Below are positions 36,873 through 48,397 of a DNA stretch of 64,000 nucleotides, piece after piece. Position 1 is the stretch's first letter, and every line of letters starts with the position of its first letter. Below the pieces are notes generated by a model. That model did no database searches, was not told the DNA's origin, and saw only the letters and a program-made list of their open reading frames with translations. The position numbers and the translations under genes were made by a program. This DNA is from Uloborus plumipes (taxonomy: Eukaryota; Arthropoda; Arachnida; Araneae; Uloboridae): assembly GCA_038373865.1 (NCBI GenBank), contig JAXGGA010002379.1, positions 1-64,000 on the forward strand, given 5' to 3'.

Positions 36873-37480
36873 CATTGGTTTTGATGGATGCACTACAAAG
36901 ACAGGAAAATAAAGGTGTAATACGGAAACTGGAAGAAAAACTTGGTAGACCTCTGTAATGGAACATTTGCCAATTACATTTGAATGAACTTAATTTGCTG
37001 CATTTTTTGCAAAAGCTAAATGGACGTACCAGTGGGCCAAAGTGATTTTTGGGCCTGTTAGACGAAGCTAAACATGTTATACTTTCAAATCAGTTCAATA
37101 TGAACCTATAGAGTTTGCCATTGATCAGATCAATGGTGACAATAAAAATGATTTAAGTACTGAGCAACAGTAACTTTATGAAATGAGCAAAGCAGTTTTA
37201 ACTGGGGGAAATATCCAAAAAAATATGAAACGGAAGTCCAAGAAAGCTTTTCCAAGCCAAATGGTTGACTACAGCAAACATAATCTTTAGACTATAATTT
37301 TTAAAAGAGTTCATAACTTTCGCGAGTAAAAGTGTCCTTGCTCTTTTAGGATGAAGTACAGACGTTACAAATTTAGCTATGAATTCGTGTGAGATTTTAA
37401 AGATTATCTCTCCGGGAAAAAGCAGAAAATTGTATTCACATCTATTCAAAACAATGTATACTTTGCACCCAAGAAATATG
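36873..37480 (+). pseudogene. Orphan arthropod transposon-associated protein, N-side fragment
   Basis: Reading across frameshifts and stops, the plus strand gives IGFDGCTTKTGK, then GVIRKLEEKLGRPL, ICQLHLNELNLLHFL and LNGRTSGPK, followed by a weaker stretch with MSKAVLTGGNIQ. This is the motif order (I-G-x-D-G-x-x-x-x-T-G, R-P-L-x-W, L-H-x-N-E-L-x-L, D-G-x-T-x-G-P) of an uncharacterised family common in arthropod genomes, known to me only as unnamed proteins. The pseudogene at 53380-54060 contains the same family. Function is not known; by context it may be the element's transposase or a passenger gene. Confidence 0.55.
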
Positions 37481-37765
37481 CTGTTATCAAATGTATGTAT
37501 GTTTGTTCCTTATACAAATCCAGTTTTCGTCGGATTTTCAACAAACTTGGCACAGAGGTTCCCTGATGCATTAGAATTCACGTAGGCAGGGCTTTTGAAA
37601 TTCAAAAAAAAATCTAAAAAGCCCCCAGGGGCACAATAGCCAGCGGGCGGCATTTCGACTGATTAAAAAAAAACTTTGTTAGGGAAATAGCACTGAAAGA
37701 TTTTTTTTTTTTTTTGAGTAGAATAGATTGGTAGAAAAATATTTAAAAAAAAACAATTAGGAATA

Positions 37766-39870
37766 AGGGCCCTGCTCCACATTGACGTAAAGCAGAAACG
37801 GGCCATTCCATGAAAAGTGAAACCAATTGGTCAAAAATTCATATTGAAGTTATGTTGCTATGTTATACATCATTTTAAAGCTTAAGATGTATATTTTAAG
37901 AATCCTGCATTGGTTTTTTGGTGAGAGTTAGAATAATATTTGTTTTTTTAGTTGGAAGTACGATATTCACGAACTTGTAAAAATCAGAAAAAAGAACACA
38001 TTTTCAAATGCATATTTCTCATCGAAAAATAAAAACAAAAATAACTACTTGTAGCACAATTTTAACTACTAAGACGGTACTATAATAATATGCATTCATT
38101 AATTTCTTTTGAATTGATCTAAATGGTGTAATTGAAGTTTGAAAAAAAGAAGTTTGATGTTACGTCTGTAACAAAAAAGAAGCAAAAGTTGTCATTACGT
38201 CCTAAAAAATCAAAATTAAAAAAAACCCTTAATGTTCCTTTCGGCAAATTCTTAGAGTAATTGCCCACCATAGTTAAAAATATTGCAACTGATTTAGTTT
38301 TTAAATTAATGCTGTTACAGACGTAACATTTCGGACATAACAAATGGCTCTATGTTACGTCCGTAGCAAAAGTAAATTTCCAATTAAATAGGTAAAAAGC
38401 ACAGGATGAGCAATACATGTATATAGCATAATATGGTACGAGTACTAAAGTTTCTGGTATTCTGATTTTGAAATTTTTAATTATGTCGGCATGTAATTGA
38501 AATTTATTTCTTAAGATTAATAAAATACACATATGGTATAACTGATTATAATTTATACCTCAACTGGCATTTTTTTGTTACGTTACATGGAAAGGGAGCT
38601 GTGGATGAAGTTGGGGGTATGGTCAGGCACCAGGTGTGGCAGAGAGTAAGATCTAGAACAGCATTTGTCAACGACGCTCTTTCCTTTTTTCAGTGTGCAA
38701 ACTCCATTGCAGAAAAAGTTAAAATTATTTATATGCCCCAGGAAAATGTTTTAAAGCTGACGTCAAAATTGGAAGAACGGTGGATTAACATCGCGAATTT
38801 GCCAAAAGCCCGCGAAATGCATTGTTTTCGAACAGAATACGAAAATGCCGTTCGAATTTCGAGAACGTCGGACGAAAAAGGACACATTTTTTCATTCAAA
38901 AAAAATTATCAAAATTGACCAACTGTCACCAAAAAGGTTAAATTTTAGTTTGGTACTAGTATTCTGCTATATCATCCAACATTTTCAAATTTTTAAGTTC
39001 TCCTAAGACCAATCACTGATTCCAGTGAGGAATTTACTTTTTCCGATTTTTTTATGTAGCAGCCCCATTATGCATTAATTTTAAGAATACAAGTAAATAA
39101 ATTTGTGTGAAGGCCCTTCTAAACTTTTCTTATGTCAATCTTTCTTGGAAATAATTGTCTTAAGATGCATTAATTCATTGTTACATATTGATATATTGGC
39201 ATATGCTCTCAACTCCCCTAGACTTACCCAAATTTTCTAAAACTGTTACAGTATAACTTAAAATATTCAAATAATGTGTTAATTAATGCTACTGTATTGT
39301 TTTAGCACAAAAATCTTTGTTTATTCCTGCTTTAAAATACTGTTTTCTACTTTCAAATCAGAGATGTTACGTCTGTAACACCACTTTGTTTCGTCCGTAA
39401 CAAGTTTATGAATTTTTTTCACAAATTCGGCAGTCAAAATCCACACAATCTTTATGGTTTTAGAAAGTTTGAAGTCTCTAGAATACGTATTAAAAAAAAA
39501 AGTTCAAAACTTTCGTATAATTCAGAGGAATATTGTAAGTTGTATGACATAGTCGAGTTTTTGCTGTTTTGTGAATTACGTCTGTAACAGGCAGTTTTTA
39601 ATTTCTGTATTTTTTTGTAATTGAGCAATCTGCACGCAAATTTAATGTAGCATAAACATCATCAAGTTACACTACAGGAAAAAAAATTGAAGACTTTCGT
39701 CTGCCCAAATCAGAATTATTAGTGTTCAAAGTCTGCGATTGTTACGTCTGTAACGATGGAATTGCCCAAACGTAAAATGGATTAAATGGTATTCCTATGG
39801 AAAGTACCCGGATTTTCGGTTTCTTCCTTCGGTTTCGGTCGCGTTTTCTGCTGATGTGGAGCAGGGCCCT
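37766..39870. mobile_element. DNA element with AGGGCCCTGCTCCACAT ends and repeated GTTACGTCTGTAAC
   Basis: A 17-bp TIR AGGGCCCTGCTCCACAT and its inverse are flanked by AATA at 37762-37765 and 39871-39874, a 4-bp duplication. The near-palindromic phrase GTTACGTCTGTAAC or a variant occurs about eight times (around 38157, 38313, 38353, 39365, 39390, 39576, 39740, plus a weaker one near 38190). A coding remnant lies at 38582-38918. The superfamily is undecided; 4-bp duplications occur in Sola and Ginger elements among others. Confidence 0.65.
38582..38918 (+). pseudogene. Coding fragment of an uncharacterised transposon-associated protein
   Basis: The open frame starts before the first ATG at 38601. 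It reads HGKGAVDEVGGMVRHQVWQR, then VNDALSFFQCAN, and about 80 further residues with a basic, aromatic C-terminal part ending SFKKNYQN. The phrase H-G-K-G-x-V-D-x-(V/I)-G-G-x-V-(K/R) is one I know from unnamed arthropod and cnidarian proteins linked to mobile elements. There is no ATG-headed upstream part, so this is probably one exon (the last) of a longer gene. It lies centrally in the element, between clusters of the repeated GTTACGTCTGTAAC phrase. Confidence 0.5.
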
Positions 39871-40339
39871 AATACAGATAAGACTTTAAGCACACAAATT
39901 GATAAAATGTAACACATTTAAATAGGAGTATTTTCCTACAAAGAGTACGATCAACAATGAATTATCAATTTAAGGCTCAACTATTTCTTTTTAGCATGAA
40001 ATAAGTTTTTATATTCCCATGTGGATAGAATTCATTCAAATATTTTTTAGAGCTATGTTGTATTAATAAGCACCCGGGCAACGCCAGGAAATAATCTGGT
40101 TAGTTCATAAGAGAGAGCATATAAAGAAACGTGTTTTAAATCATATTATAAACGCTCAATCTAGAAAACAAACAAACAAGTGAAAACGCTTCAGATCCCA
40201 AAAAATAGACAAAAATCTATTTTCATACATTACATACATAAATCAAAAGTCAGTATACATCGATATGATTTCTTGTCATGATGTGGAAATTACAAAGCTA
40301 CCTTTTACAGGTAATTTAACAACACAATATTTACAAAGA

Positions 40340-40460
40340 TTATGGAAGCTGAGAATTTAAATATGATTTCTGAATGCGCTCTTTTTAAACTACCATTCAA
40401 GACCCAATCAGTTGAAAGAGCTGTCAAATAGGTCACAAGCTTTTCAAAATTGGTATGTAA
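40340..40460 (+). pseudogene. Orphan arthropod transposon-associated protein, C-side fragment
   Basis: The plus strand reads MISECALFKLPFKTQSVERAVK, then a stop, then VTSFSKLV. The pattern (F/L)-P-x-x-T-Q-x-V-E-R-x-V-K-x-V-T-x-x-S-x-x-V-C is the C-terminal signature of the same orphan family as at 36873-37480. Both pieces lie in order on the same strand inside the same hAT-like element, which supports one original gene split by the Helitron. Confidence 0.5.
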
Positions 40461-41120
40461 TCACAGGAAAAGAAAAAGCTAAGTAAAAATGAGTATATCT
40501 GACAGAAATATTTGCTCAATTTACGACACAAAGGAACAATTTAATTGTGAAAGACGTATCTAAGAAATGTAAATACGTGCTTGTATTGGTTGGAAGGAAG
40601 GGTTCACGTGTAGGACTAGAAGTGCGGTCACCTGCTCGTGGTGAGTCCTGAGTAGTTCCACATGAGCTAGCGAAGAGTTGCAGGGTTCAAAGTAATAACA
40701 AAATGAATAAAAACAAGATTGAAGACATTTCAAGTGAATATTGAGAGGAAATACTGAGTTAAAAAATGTCGAAAAAATCAGAAATGTTTGGAAATTTGAT
40801 AAACTTTGAGCATAATGCACGAACTGAAATCATAATCTGAAATGCTTTTTAAAAAATCCTTGCATATTTCAAACCTTTTTCTTCCATTTAATAGCCACCC
40901 TTCACTAGTTTTATCATTTGCAATATTTTTTAAAAATTTTTGAAAAATCCAAAAAAAAATCAAAAATTTCAAAACTTTAGGCCAAATGCGCAGACTAAAG
41001 ATGACGTCGCAAAAGTGAAATATTTTGCAGAATTGTTACTTATCCTCATTCACAGTAAATGAAAAGTACCTGTTTACGAAAATCAAAAATTCATTTTTTT
41101 CGCTCCACCCTAATGGACAG

Positions 41121-41600
41121 TAGTCATCATAGCTGCATGAACCAGACTTCCGCTTCGGGATTCCAGGCGCTGCAACGTCCGCTAAACTGTAGTTTAGGAG
41201 ACAATATTGGTAGCCCCTTGGTTCATCTGGCGGGTCAGTTGCTCGACAGTAGCCCGTCTATTAACCCGAACGCATCTCCGCAGCCGTCGTTCACCTCTGT
41301 CATCTATGTCTCCTGGTGCACCACATTTGCCACGTCGCTGATTTTGAACAGTCCCATTTTGCCATGCACGGTACTTTTACCACGAAAGCAAGCGAACAGC
41401 TCAAAAACTCAGCCATTTTGGATTTGCTTCCACCCTGAAATGCTTCCACCCACAGTCCGAAAGTCAACGGTCAGGCCCTTTTGTACGTCGGATACATTGC
41501 TTCGTTTTTGCATTATGCCAACGATAGAAATGTTTTCCAAAGCCCTCACACACACACCCTTTAGATACCCTCAACTGCACTGTGCTACCAAGTGCTTTCT
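41121..41600 (-). pseudogene. Tc1-like transposase, N-terminal part
   Basis: On the minus strand, several frames give the paired helix-turn-helix region of a Tc1-type transposase: remains of the first HTH, a CGAPGDIDDRGERRLRRCVR segment, RATVEQLTRQMNQG, and QRTLQRLGSRS. Stops and shifts are frequent. It joins the C-terminal part at 35583-36250 once the inserted element is ignored. Confidence 0.65.
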
Positions 41601-41667
41601 TTAATTGGTTATTTAAAGTCAACGTCAAGAGTCCGTGGTGGTCACATTAATGTGACTCGACTGTGTA

Positions 41668-44600
41668 TATTACTCTGCAGAAATGTGACTGATATTTTAT
41701 TAAATAAGTTTTGTGATGTTGTTTTAAGAGCTGAAATTTAACTTCCTACACTAATTTGCAAAAATGGCCTGAAATTTGTTTGGAGGTTGACGTGAACCGA
41801 ATATTATCTTCCTGTCTTTTCTTCCACTATAGAGAAATGTTAAAAAAATGTAAAATATAAGTTTTTCTAACTTTTTTTACATTAACTACAGTAAAAAAAA
41901 CATTACATTTATTCTTATATTTTCAGAATTTTTCAATCATTTCCCACTGCTTGGGTTGTAATTGATATTGGTTATAAATTAAAACTTTACTTAAGAAATT
42001 GTTGGTGAGACGGCTCGTTTCTCACAAACTGCTCATATTTTTTTGAAGCTTGTTGATAAATAAAATCAACAATTTACCAAATTGAAACATCAAATGCGGA
42101 TAATCTCTGTGATTTTTGATTCTGTAGGGATGACGAGAGATATTTTCAATTAATCTTTTAATGTGTACGCATTCGGTTTTTCGGAAATTAGTAATAAGTG
42201 GATGAGAAATTCGTTATTAATTTTACGAAAATATCAAAAATGCATACACATCAAAAGTTTTCGGTGTCAGTAAGGTATCGAATTGGAAAGACACATCTAA
42301 GGTAGGAGCCGTTAATTCAGGAATTTAATTTTTTTTTTGTGTGATATAGGAAAAACTGCTTCCAGAAAGTTCTGTACAATTTCTCATAGTTTGGTCCCGT
42401 CTTGCACATATTTTACGGACGAGCAAAGTGAAACATAAGAAGTATTCGGGAAGTGCAGTCGAATGAAACAGAAACATTCATTAATGATGCATAATAGTAT
42501 ATTACTGGTAATTTATTATTATTGATTTTACAATTTTAAACTGGACTCTCAGCAGCTGAAAAGGAATAATTTCTTATTTTACGAAAATAAGTACATATTT
42601 TTCGTTATCTCAAAATTCACTTTTGCCTTTTTTTTATCGTGATACTAAAAACTTCGTGACATCAAAATTTGGATATATTTTTAATTGTGTATACAAAAGG
42701 ATAGAATTGAGTGATAAGAAATATAAGGAGGAAATAAAATTTGTACTAATTAAATAAATGAGCTTAGTCTCAAGTCTTCAAAAATGCAAAGGAAAAAAAA
42801 ACGCACAATCACGTTAGTACTGCTTTTAGCTCTGCAGATAAACTACATTTCACAATTTCTATGTATGAATAAATCCACAGAAACTAGTTTAAATTAATGC
42901 AGATAAATACACATAATTTCTCTCGGGGATATTTCAGAATGGCGCGACATATTTATTTTGCTTCATATGCGTTTACTAATTAATTTTTAACCATAATTTA
43001 AAGTCATATATATATTTTGAAATCAAATCTTAATTTTTCATACCTAAGATTAAGAGTACTTCAGGTGCTACAAATTTCCTAAAAATATCTTTCTCAATGA
43101 ACATTTTTGAAATCTAACTCATTAATAAGTCTTTAAATATCAAAGGTTTCTCGGATGAAGCAATGGGATAAAAATAAATAAGAAGCTCATTTAGATTTCT
43201 TAATTACGAATTCAACTCCCGATTAGCTTTTCACTAGATTTAGACACTAAATATTTCAAATTGTATAATTGTTTTTGGCACTTGACAAACAGGCTAATTG
43301 GTTCTATTGATCAAACTAATTCGCAATTTCAATGTTTCGAAATTTTCTCTGCATAAATTGTTATTTAAGAAAGTCATTTATGTCCTTAAAATTCTAGACT
43401 TATAATCACAAAATTGGGCTCACATGATGTATGGAATTAAATATGGGACATTTAACTGAAACATAGAAAGAACGTACTTGAGATTTTTTAAATATTACAG
43501 GTTTAAATTGCAGTACATTGTGTAATAAATTCTTATTTCTAATATAAAACACGTGTAAATAGTACATTCCATTTGCAATGGTTCAAATAGCATTTTTACC
43601 GAAATAGATAATATCAGAAATAAGTATGGAATGTTTGATATGTTCAGAAAGTTTGGGCGAGGTCAATTCCACGGGTAACTGATTGAAATTAGAAAATTGA
43701 TTGACAAGTTAAAAGCCATATGATATCATTAAGGATAAATGACATTAAAGTAATAACACAGGCCAACGATGAAAAAACTTTTTTAATGAAAATACCTTAT
43801 TCTTATGTTGTTTAGGTTGCTGAATCCAAATATGATGCTTAAAAAGTTGTATCACCCACCATTTATTCACATTTTATAGTTACATTCATGAAATAAAGAA
43901 ACATTTTTAGAATTTAACAGCTTTTTCATAGTTAAGATAACATGAAAAAATAGGTCTAATGAACAAAGATGATGTTGGCAGCACTGCTGAAACACATGCT
44001 ACAACATGATGGGGGATTACTGTTGGTCACTTCACCGGGAAGTTCAGCAAGCTATTCATCGCAGGAAAAGCTACACAAGAAGCTTCAAGGAAAAAAGGGA
44101 AAGAAAATATAAAGCAATTCCAGTTGACAAGTGAACCTTGTATCATCACATAAAATTACTATTCCAAGTATTTTACTGTAAATACAAACCATTTTTACGA
44201 TTCTACAGTGTTTCATTGATTTCCCTATATACTGTAAATGGGTATTAGACTATATAATAAAATACATTTTGCTTGGAAACTAAGGGTGATACATAAAAAC
44301 TACAAGCAGATTTGGATTCAGCACATAAAAATCTATCAAGATCAGCTATTAAAATTAAAAAAGTTTTCAAAAGGGTTTTTTTTTTGTTGGCCTGTGTAAT
44401 CATTAATTTTATGTTTGCAGTTAAGTTGTTGTCATGTTTCATATTTTGTTGAATAGTTATAATTTTTTCATTTCATATGAAATTGCATAGTATGCCGGCT
44501 GAAATCAATTGTTATCACAATAGTGTTAAATATTAGTATATTCACGGAGTTTAAAAAAAAAAAAAAAAAAACTTTTTCACCCCTTTAAAAAATGTAACAT

Positions 44601-45090
44601 TTGAAAAGGATAAACGATCACTTCTATTCCGCAGTATCAAGATTCTTGTAATCCAAATAAATGGAAAAAAGTATTTCGAATTTCCAAATAGAACCTTTTT
44701 AATATTTCGATTTAGGGAATGATTGAATTTGCCAAATCTGTGGAACTCTCCGGTGGTATGGAATTGCAGAGCTTTCAGATAAACCAGCAAATACACTAAA
44801 TTTCATATTTATAGATATCGATAGATTGCTTACCTATTCGTTTCCAAACACACAATAAACCTGCAGCAGTTTTATCTATTTCAGTACAAGTAATATTATT
44901 TTTTTACTTAGATGTATGATTTTCTTTTGTGTTAACATTTGCATTTTATGTCTCATTTTATCTGTGCTGGAATTGTTTCGTGGCTGGGAATGATGTTACA
45001 GATTTAATCTGGAACCAGTTTAGTTTTTCCATTTTTTTTCTACTGCTTTCATAAAATAATAAAGGTTTTACTTAGCTGCGACAGTAAATG
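41668..45090. other. AT-rich non-coding stretch
   Basis: No coding is supported. A slightly more GC-rich patch at 43970-44100 has no family likeness in any frame that I recognise. Confidence 0.4.
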
Positions 45091-45092
45091 TA

Positions 45093-46318
45093 GGGGAGGC
45101 CGGGGCAGGTTTACGCATGGGGCACGTTTACGCAGCGCTCTTTTTCAGAAACGTGTTGTAGTTTGCTCAACATCGGTGACGACAGATTCATTCTGGCACC
45201 TATCGGATATTCTCACAAGAATTTTAGCGTCAGTCGAGCTTCTGCCTAGCAAGCTTTTGGGCGAGTGAATCGGTGTTTATTTTTACGTAGCATGTAGCTC
45301 ATTTATTTATGCATATATTTTCACTCAAAACTTTTTTCTGCAGCTTGATGATCCTCCAAGCATTTCTCAAAATAGGCCTTCCACTTCGTCACACGTGGAC
45401 TACCCAACCCCCGAACAACTGAAACCTTTTGAAAAAGCAGGACCTGGTCTTGGCACTAAGAAAGGGAAGAAAAAGAGAAAGTCCGCAATCCTAACTGATT
45501 CTCCAGTTATAAAAGCTCTCAGACAAGAGCAGTTAGAAGCAAAAAAGAAAAAAATTATTTCACAACAAAACAAAAACAAGAAACTACTTAAAAATTTACT
45601 AGTTTTTGTGGAAGCAGCGCAAGAAGACAGCAACGGAAAAATAATTAAACCAAAAAATGCCAAAGGGAAACAGTTGGCGTTGGCACCCTCTGCAAAAATT
45701 AACGACTGAAACTACTTAGTCATTTTCATCATCACTTCGTCATCAGAATCGTTCTCTATTTTAATCGGCAATAAGCCCTATGTTTTCAGTTCATCCTACA
45801 AAATGTTCTTTTATTAATTTTCTTTATTTTTTGTTAGTAAAAACTAACTTTGATGGATAAAATGACTAAGTAGTTTCAGTTGTTAATTGGCAATAAGCCC
45901 TGAGCTTGCAGTTTATCTAAAAATGTTCTTTTATAAATTATCTTGATTTTGTTTTTCAAACAGTGCTTGAAGTTATAAATAAAACATTTTAAATTAATTA
46001 AAAATTCATTTCTCTCAGTACTCGGTACTCTAATAACGTGCCCCTTAATGCGTAAACGTGCCCCGATGTCGATGCGTAAACGTGCAAGCGCATAATGCGT
46101 AAACGTGCCCCGGATACGGGGCACGTTTACGCAACAGACTTTGTCCTAAATATATTTTTTTAACGCTTAAATACAAACACAAGGCGAAAACTGAATGCAT
46201 AAATTTGAACTTCATTAAATGCTTAATAAGAATATAATGTTTGAAATTTCCTAAATTGAAACATAAAAATTAGAAAATTCACGGAAAAAAATCAGCGTAA
46301 ACGTGCCCCGATATCCCC
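45093..46318 (+). mobile_element. Pogo-like element with GTAAACGTGCCCC motif, keeping a transposase C-terminal exon
   Basis: The ends GGGGAGGCCGGGGCAGGTTT and (inverse) GGGGATATCGGGGCACGTTT are flanked by TA at 45091-45092 and 46319-46320. The phrase GTAAACGTGCCCC or its inverse occurs about eight times, with a dense block at 46030-46135. A coding exon at 45343-45709 matches the C-terminal part of pogo-type transposases. There is no HTH or DDE domain, so this is an internally deleted derivative. Confidence 0.75.
45343..45709 (+). pseudogene. Pogo/Tigger-type transposase C-terminal exon
   Basis: The frame is open from 45343 directly after TTTTTTCTGCAG, a good splice acceptor, and ends at a stop at 45707-45709. 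It reads LDDPPSISQNRPSTSSHVDY, then TPEQLKPFEKAGPG, a basic run (GTKKGKKKRKSAILTDSP) and a lysine-rich coiled tail. The order P-x-x-I/L-x-P-F-x-K-A, basic run, then (A/S)-I-L-T-(D/S)-(S/T)-P is the typical end of pogo/Tigger transposases in arthropods, after the DDE domain. The ATG at 45395 is internal to the exon. No upstream exons remain, so it is not a functional transposase. The frame is unbroken, suggesting recent origin or drift without time to decay. Confidence 0.7.
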
Positions 46319-46320
46319 TA

Positions 46321-46752
46321 TCTTTTTTTATTCTGATCTGGTGCGTTAGTTCTTGTCGTTTTCTCTTTTTTTTTAAATTATTTTATCACTTTTTTAGAAA
46401 ATAAAAAGTAAAAACTAGTCAATCAATAATTAATCTCCAATGTTGCTCATTATTTGCTCCCAACATTAAATCAGTTCTTCAATGACTCTTCGAAGCTTCT
46501 TTTTGGTGTCCAAACTTCTTAATTTTGAACTTTGTATATCTATCCGGAACGATATATGAGACAAAATTTGATGAACCACTTCCATGGATTTCACATCAAT
46601 TGAACGCAAAGAGATGGTTTCGGAACTACTCATTTTTGCCGACTTGAAACCCCTTGTAAATGACCTGAAAATTAAGAAAAATCAAATCAACTATTTTGCA
46701 TGACAAAACACTTTATGGCTTCTTTTATGTCTCGAGAGGTTCTTCAATTTTA
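46321..46752. other. AT-rich spacer
   Basis: No structure is seen between the pogo-like element and the next MITE. Confidence 0.5.
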
Positions 46753-47301
46753 CACTGTAAAAAATGAATGTTGTTTTTGCAGCTCAGTACAGCTTATTTT
46801 ATAGTAATAAACTGTAAAAATTGCTGATTTTACAATAAACTATAAAATTGCTACTTTTACAGTACCGTAAATAAGGGTTGTTTGGACCCTAGGGTTACTT
46901 GAGCCCATTACAGAAAATGATAATATCTGGGTTTGGTAATTATTAGTTGAAGACTTGCACGTAGTTCCTCGTTTCTCCGCTAGGCAGAAGCACTCTGCAG
47001 TCTCTAACGCTACTACCAAACCCAGATTCAAGGTACTAAACTGTAAAATTGCTAATTAAATAGTTTATTACCGTGCATTTTACAGTTTTAAAGTGGAACC
47101 TCTGCTGCCAGCATTGTACTGTTGTTTTTACAGTATAATATAGCTAAATTTTGTGCAATAAACTGTAAAATTTCTAACTTTACAGTAAGAAACAGTAAAA
47201 TTGCTAGTTTTACAATTTATCACTGTGCATTTTATAGTTTTAAATTGGAACTTCGGTTGCCAGTATTAGACTGTAAAAACAAAAGTTCATTTTTTGCAGT
47301 G
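46753..47301. mobile_element. MITE family A, copy 3, with its own insertion
   Basis: The ends CACTGTAAAAAATGAATGTT and AAAGTTCATTTTTTGCAGTG are flanked by TA. The interior has the AATAAACTGTAAAATTGCTAA units. A 167-bp piece at 46866-47032 interrupts one unit. Confidence 0.75.
46866..47032. mobile_element. 167-bp insertion with GTAC duplication
   Basis: It is bounded by GTAC at 46862-46865 and 47033-47036; the undisturbed unit elsewhere reads ACAGTACTAAA. Its ends are weak inverted repeats (CGTAAATAAGGG versus CTTGAATCTGGG). It contains an internal inverted pair ATCTGGGTTTGGTA ... TACCAAACCCAGAT. Confidence 0.5.
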
Positions 47302-47308
47302 TAACATA

Positions 47309-48397
47309 CAGTTCTGTAGACCGATTAATGAACCGATTAATCGGTCATAGTCGCCGTTTTGCCAATTAATCGGCGATTTTTTATTTAAATTGTTTTTAAA
47401 GCATATTTTCAGCAACGTGATGATTAAATTTATTAACATTAAATAAATGTAATTTTCCGCAAAAAATACTGTAATATGTAATGTGAAAGTGTGTATAGAA
47501 TAAATATAAAACAAATAGTTCAGAAAGTCTCTTAACTGGTATTCACATGACACTGATATGAATAATTAAGTTTCAAGACTTTTAAATTAAAACCGGAAAA
47601 CATGAGCATTTAATTTTATTTATGATTTGCCAAATTTTTCTGATTAAAGGTCGGAAAAATATTTTAAAATGAAATTACTGTAAGTATACTTAAGCAAATA
47701 TTTAACGATCTATAAATTTACAAACAATAAATAAATAACTTTTTGCAAGCACGAGAACAAACAATAATGTAAAACGGAGCGAAACACACACAAAAAAAAA
47801 CAAAAAAAAAAACCCACAATGATGTAATTTTTTAATAAGTTATTTTTTCCAACTTGAATAAACAAAACATGCACTTACACATCACGTTGCAAAATATTTC
47901 ATGTGTCAATACTTTTCTTCTTTAGCATAGTGCTTTTTAGACAACTTTGTAAGTTTCACAAAGAATAATAGTCCTTGAATAAAAGACTACTAATAATGAA
48001 AAAAAGAAGAAAAAACAAACAAATTTAAATTAAAAGTGCTTCTAAATTAGCGTGCTCGCCTCAGCCTCCCCAATGTGTTTTTTTTTTTTCAATTTTCATG
48101 TCTAGTTAACAAAATGTAACTTCATTAACAATAATATGAAAAGGGGCTGAAAGAAATTAGATGAAATTTAAAGTTTTTTTTTGGAAAATTAAGAAAATAG
48201 GAAAACAATTAGTTTCTCAGAAATAAAGTAGTTACTAACTTCTAAAACCGAAATTGTAGAAGAAAAGATATCAGTGATGATGAAACTGGCAGGATTAAAA
48301 ATCATCATCATGATCATTAATCGGCTCGGCCGAATAATCAGCAGGTTTTCAGCCGATTAATCGATAATCGGCCAATTTTCTTATCGTTGCATCCTCA
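47309..48397. mobile_element. Candidate hAT-like element with CGATTAATCGG repeats
   Basis: Both ends carry clustered palindromes: ACCGATTAATCGGT and CCAATTAATCGGCGA on the left, CATTAATCGGCTCGGCCGAA and AGCCGATTAATCGATAATCGGCC on the right. Such clusters near GATGCAACGAT-type termini are seen in arthropod hAT MITEs. The TIRs are degraded and no target duplication could be read, so the limits are approximate. Confidence 0.4.

Larger units (their letters stand above)
37487..40103 (+). mobile_element. Helitron-like element, interrupted
   Basis: It starts after host A with TCAAATGTATGTATG and contains TTCCTTATACAAATCC and AACTTGGCACAGAGGTTCC, as in the clean copy at 62440-62922. The right part (from 39876) matches that copy over about 200 bp (ACACATTTAAATA, AACAATGAATTATCAATT, GAAATAAGTT) and ends with a damaged hairpin CCCGGGCAACGCCAGG and TTAG before host T. 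A 2105-bp element (37766-39870) is inserted in it. There is no Rep/helicase, so it is non-autonomous. Confidence 0.65.
36263..41112. mobile_element. hAT-like element 1 (TIR TAGGGTGGAGCG, 8-bp duplication)
   Basis: A perfect 8-bp duplication ATGGACAG lies at 36255-36262 and 41113-41120. The ends are TAGGGTGGAGCGAAAAAAAT and its inverse, continuing as inverted arms of about 500 bp (36263 to about 36775 and about 40600 to 41112). TA could look like the duplication, but the 8-bp match beyond it decides against that. Between the arms are remains of an orphan protein family (36873-37480 and 40340-40460), separated by a Helitron that itself carries another element. The 8-bp duplication and YAG-type ends fit the hAT superfamily. 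Confidence 0.7.
35570..41665 (-). mobile_element. Tc1-like transposon relic, split by a 4.85-kb insertion
   Basis: The TIRs CACAGTCCAGTCACATTAAT and (inverse) CACAGTCGAGTCACATTAAT are flanked by TA at 35568-35569 and 41666-41667. Without the insertion at 36263-41112 the element would be about 1.24 kb, the normal Tc1 size. Transposase remains run on the minus strand: the N-terminal part at 41121-41600 and the C-terminal part at 35583-36250. Confidence 0.8.

Noticed and set aside
36263..41112. Reading this element as a TA-flanked pogo-like element because it starts TAGGG
   Set aside because: The match ATGGACAG extends 8 bp directly outside TAGGG/CCCTA on both sides, so the duplication is 8 bp and TA belongs to the TIR.
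40560..41604. Frames in the right arm of the hAT-like element and across the Tc1 relic
   Set aside because: These are antisense or out-of-frame readings of TIR sequence and of the broken Tc1 transposase N terminus.
45400..45663. Minus-strand frame opposite the pogo C-terminal exon
   Set aside because: It is the antisense of a lysine-rich exon, which gives a phenylalanine-rich shadow.
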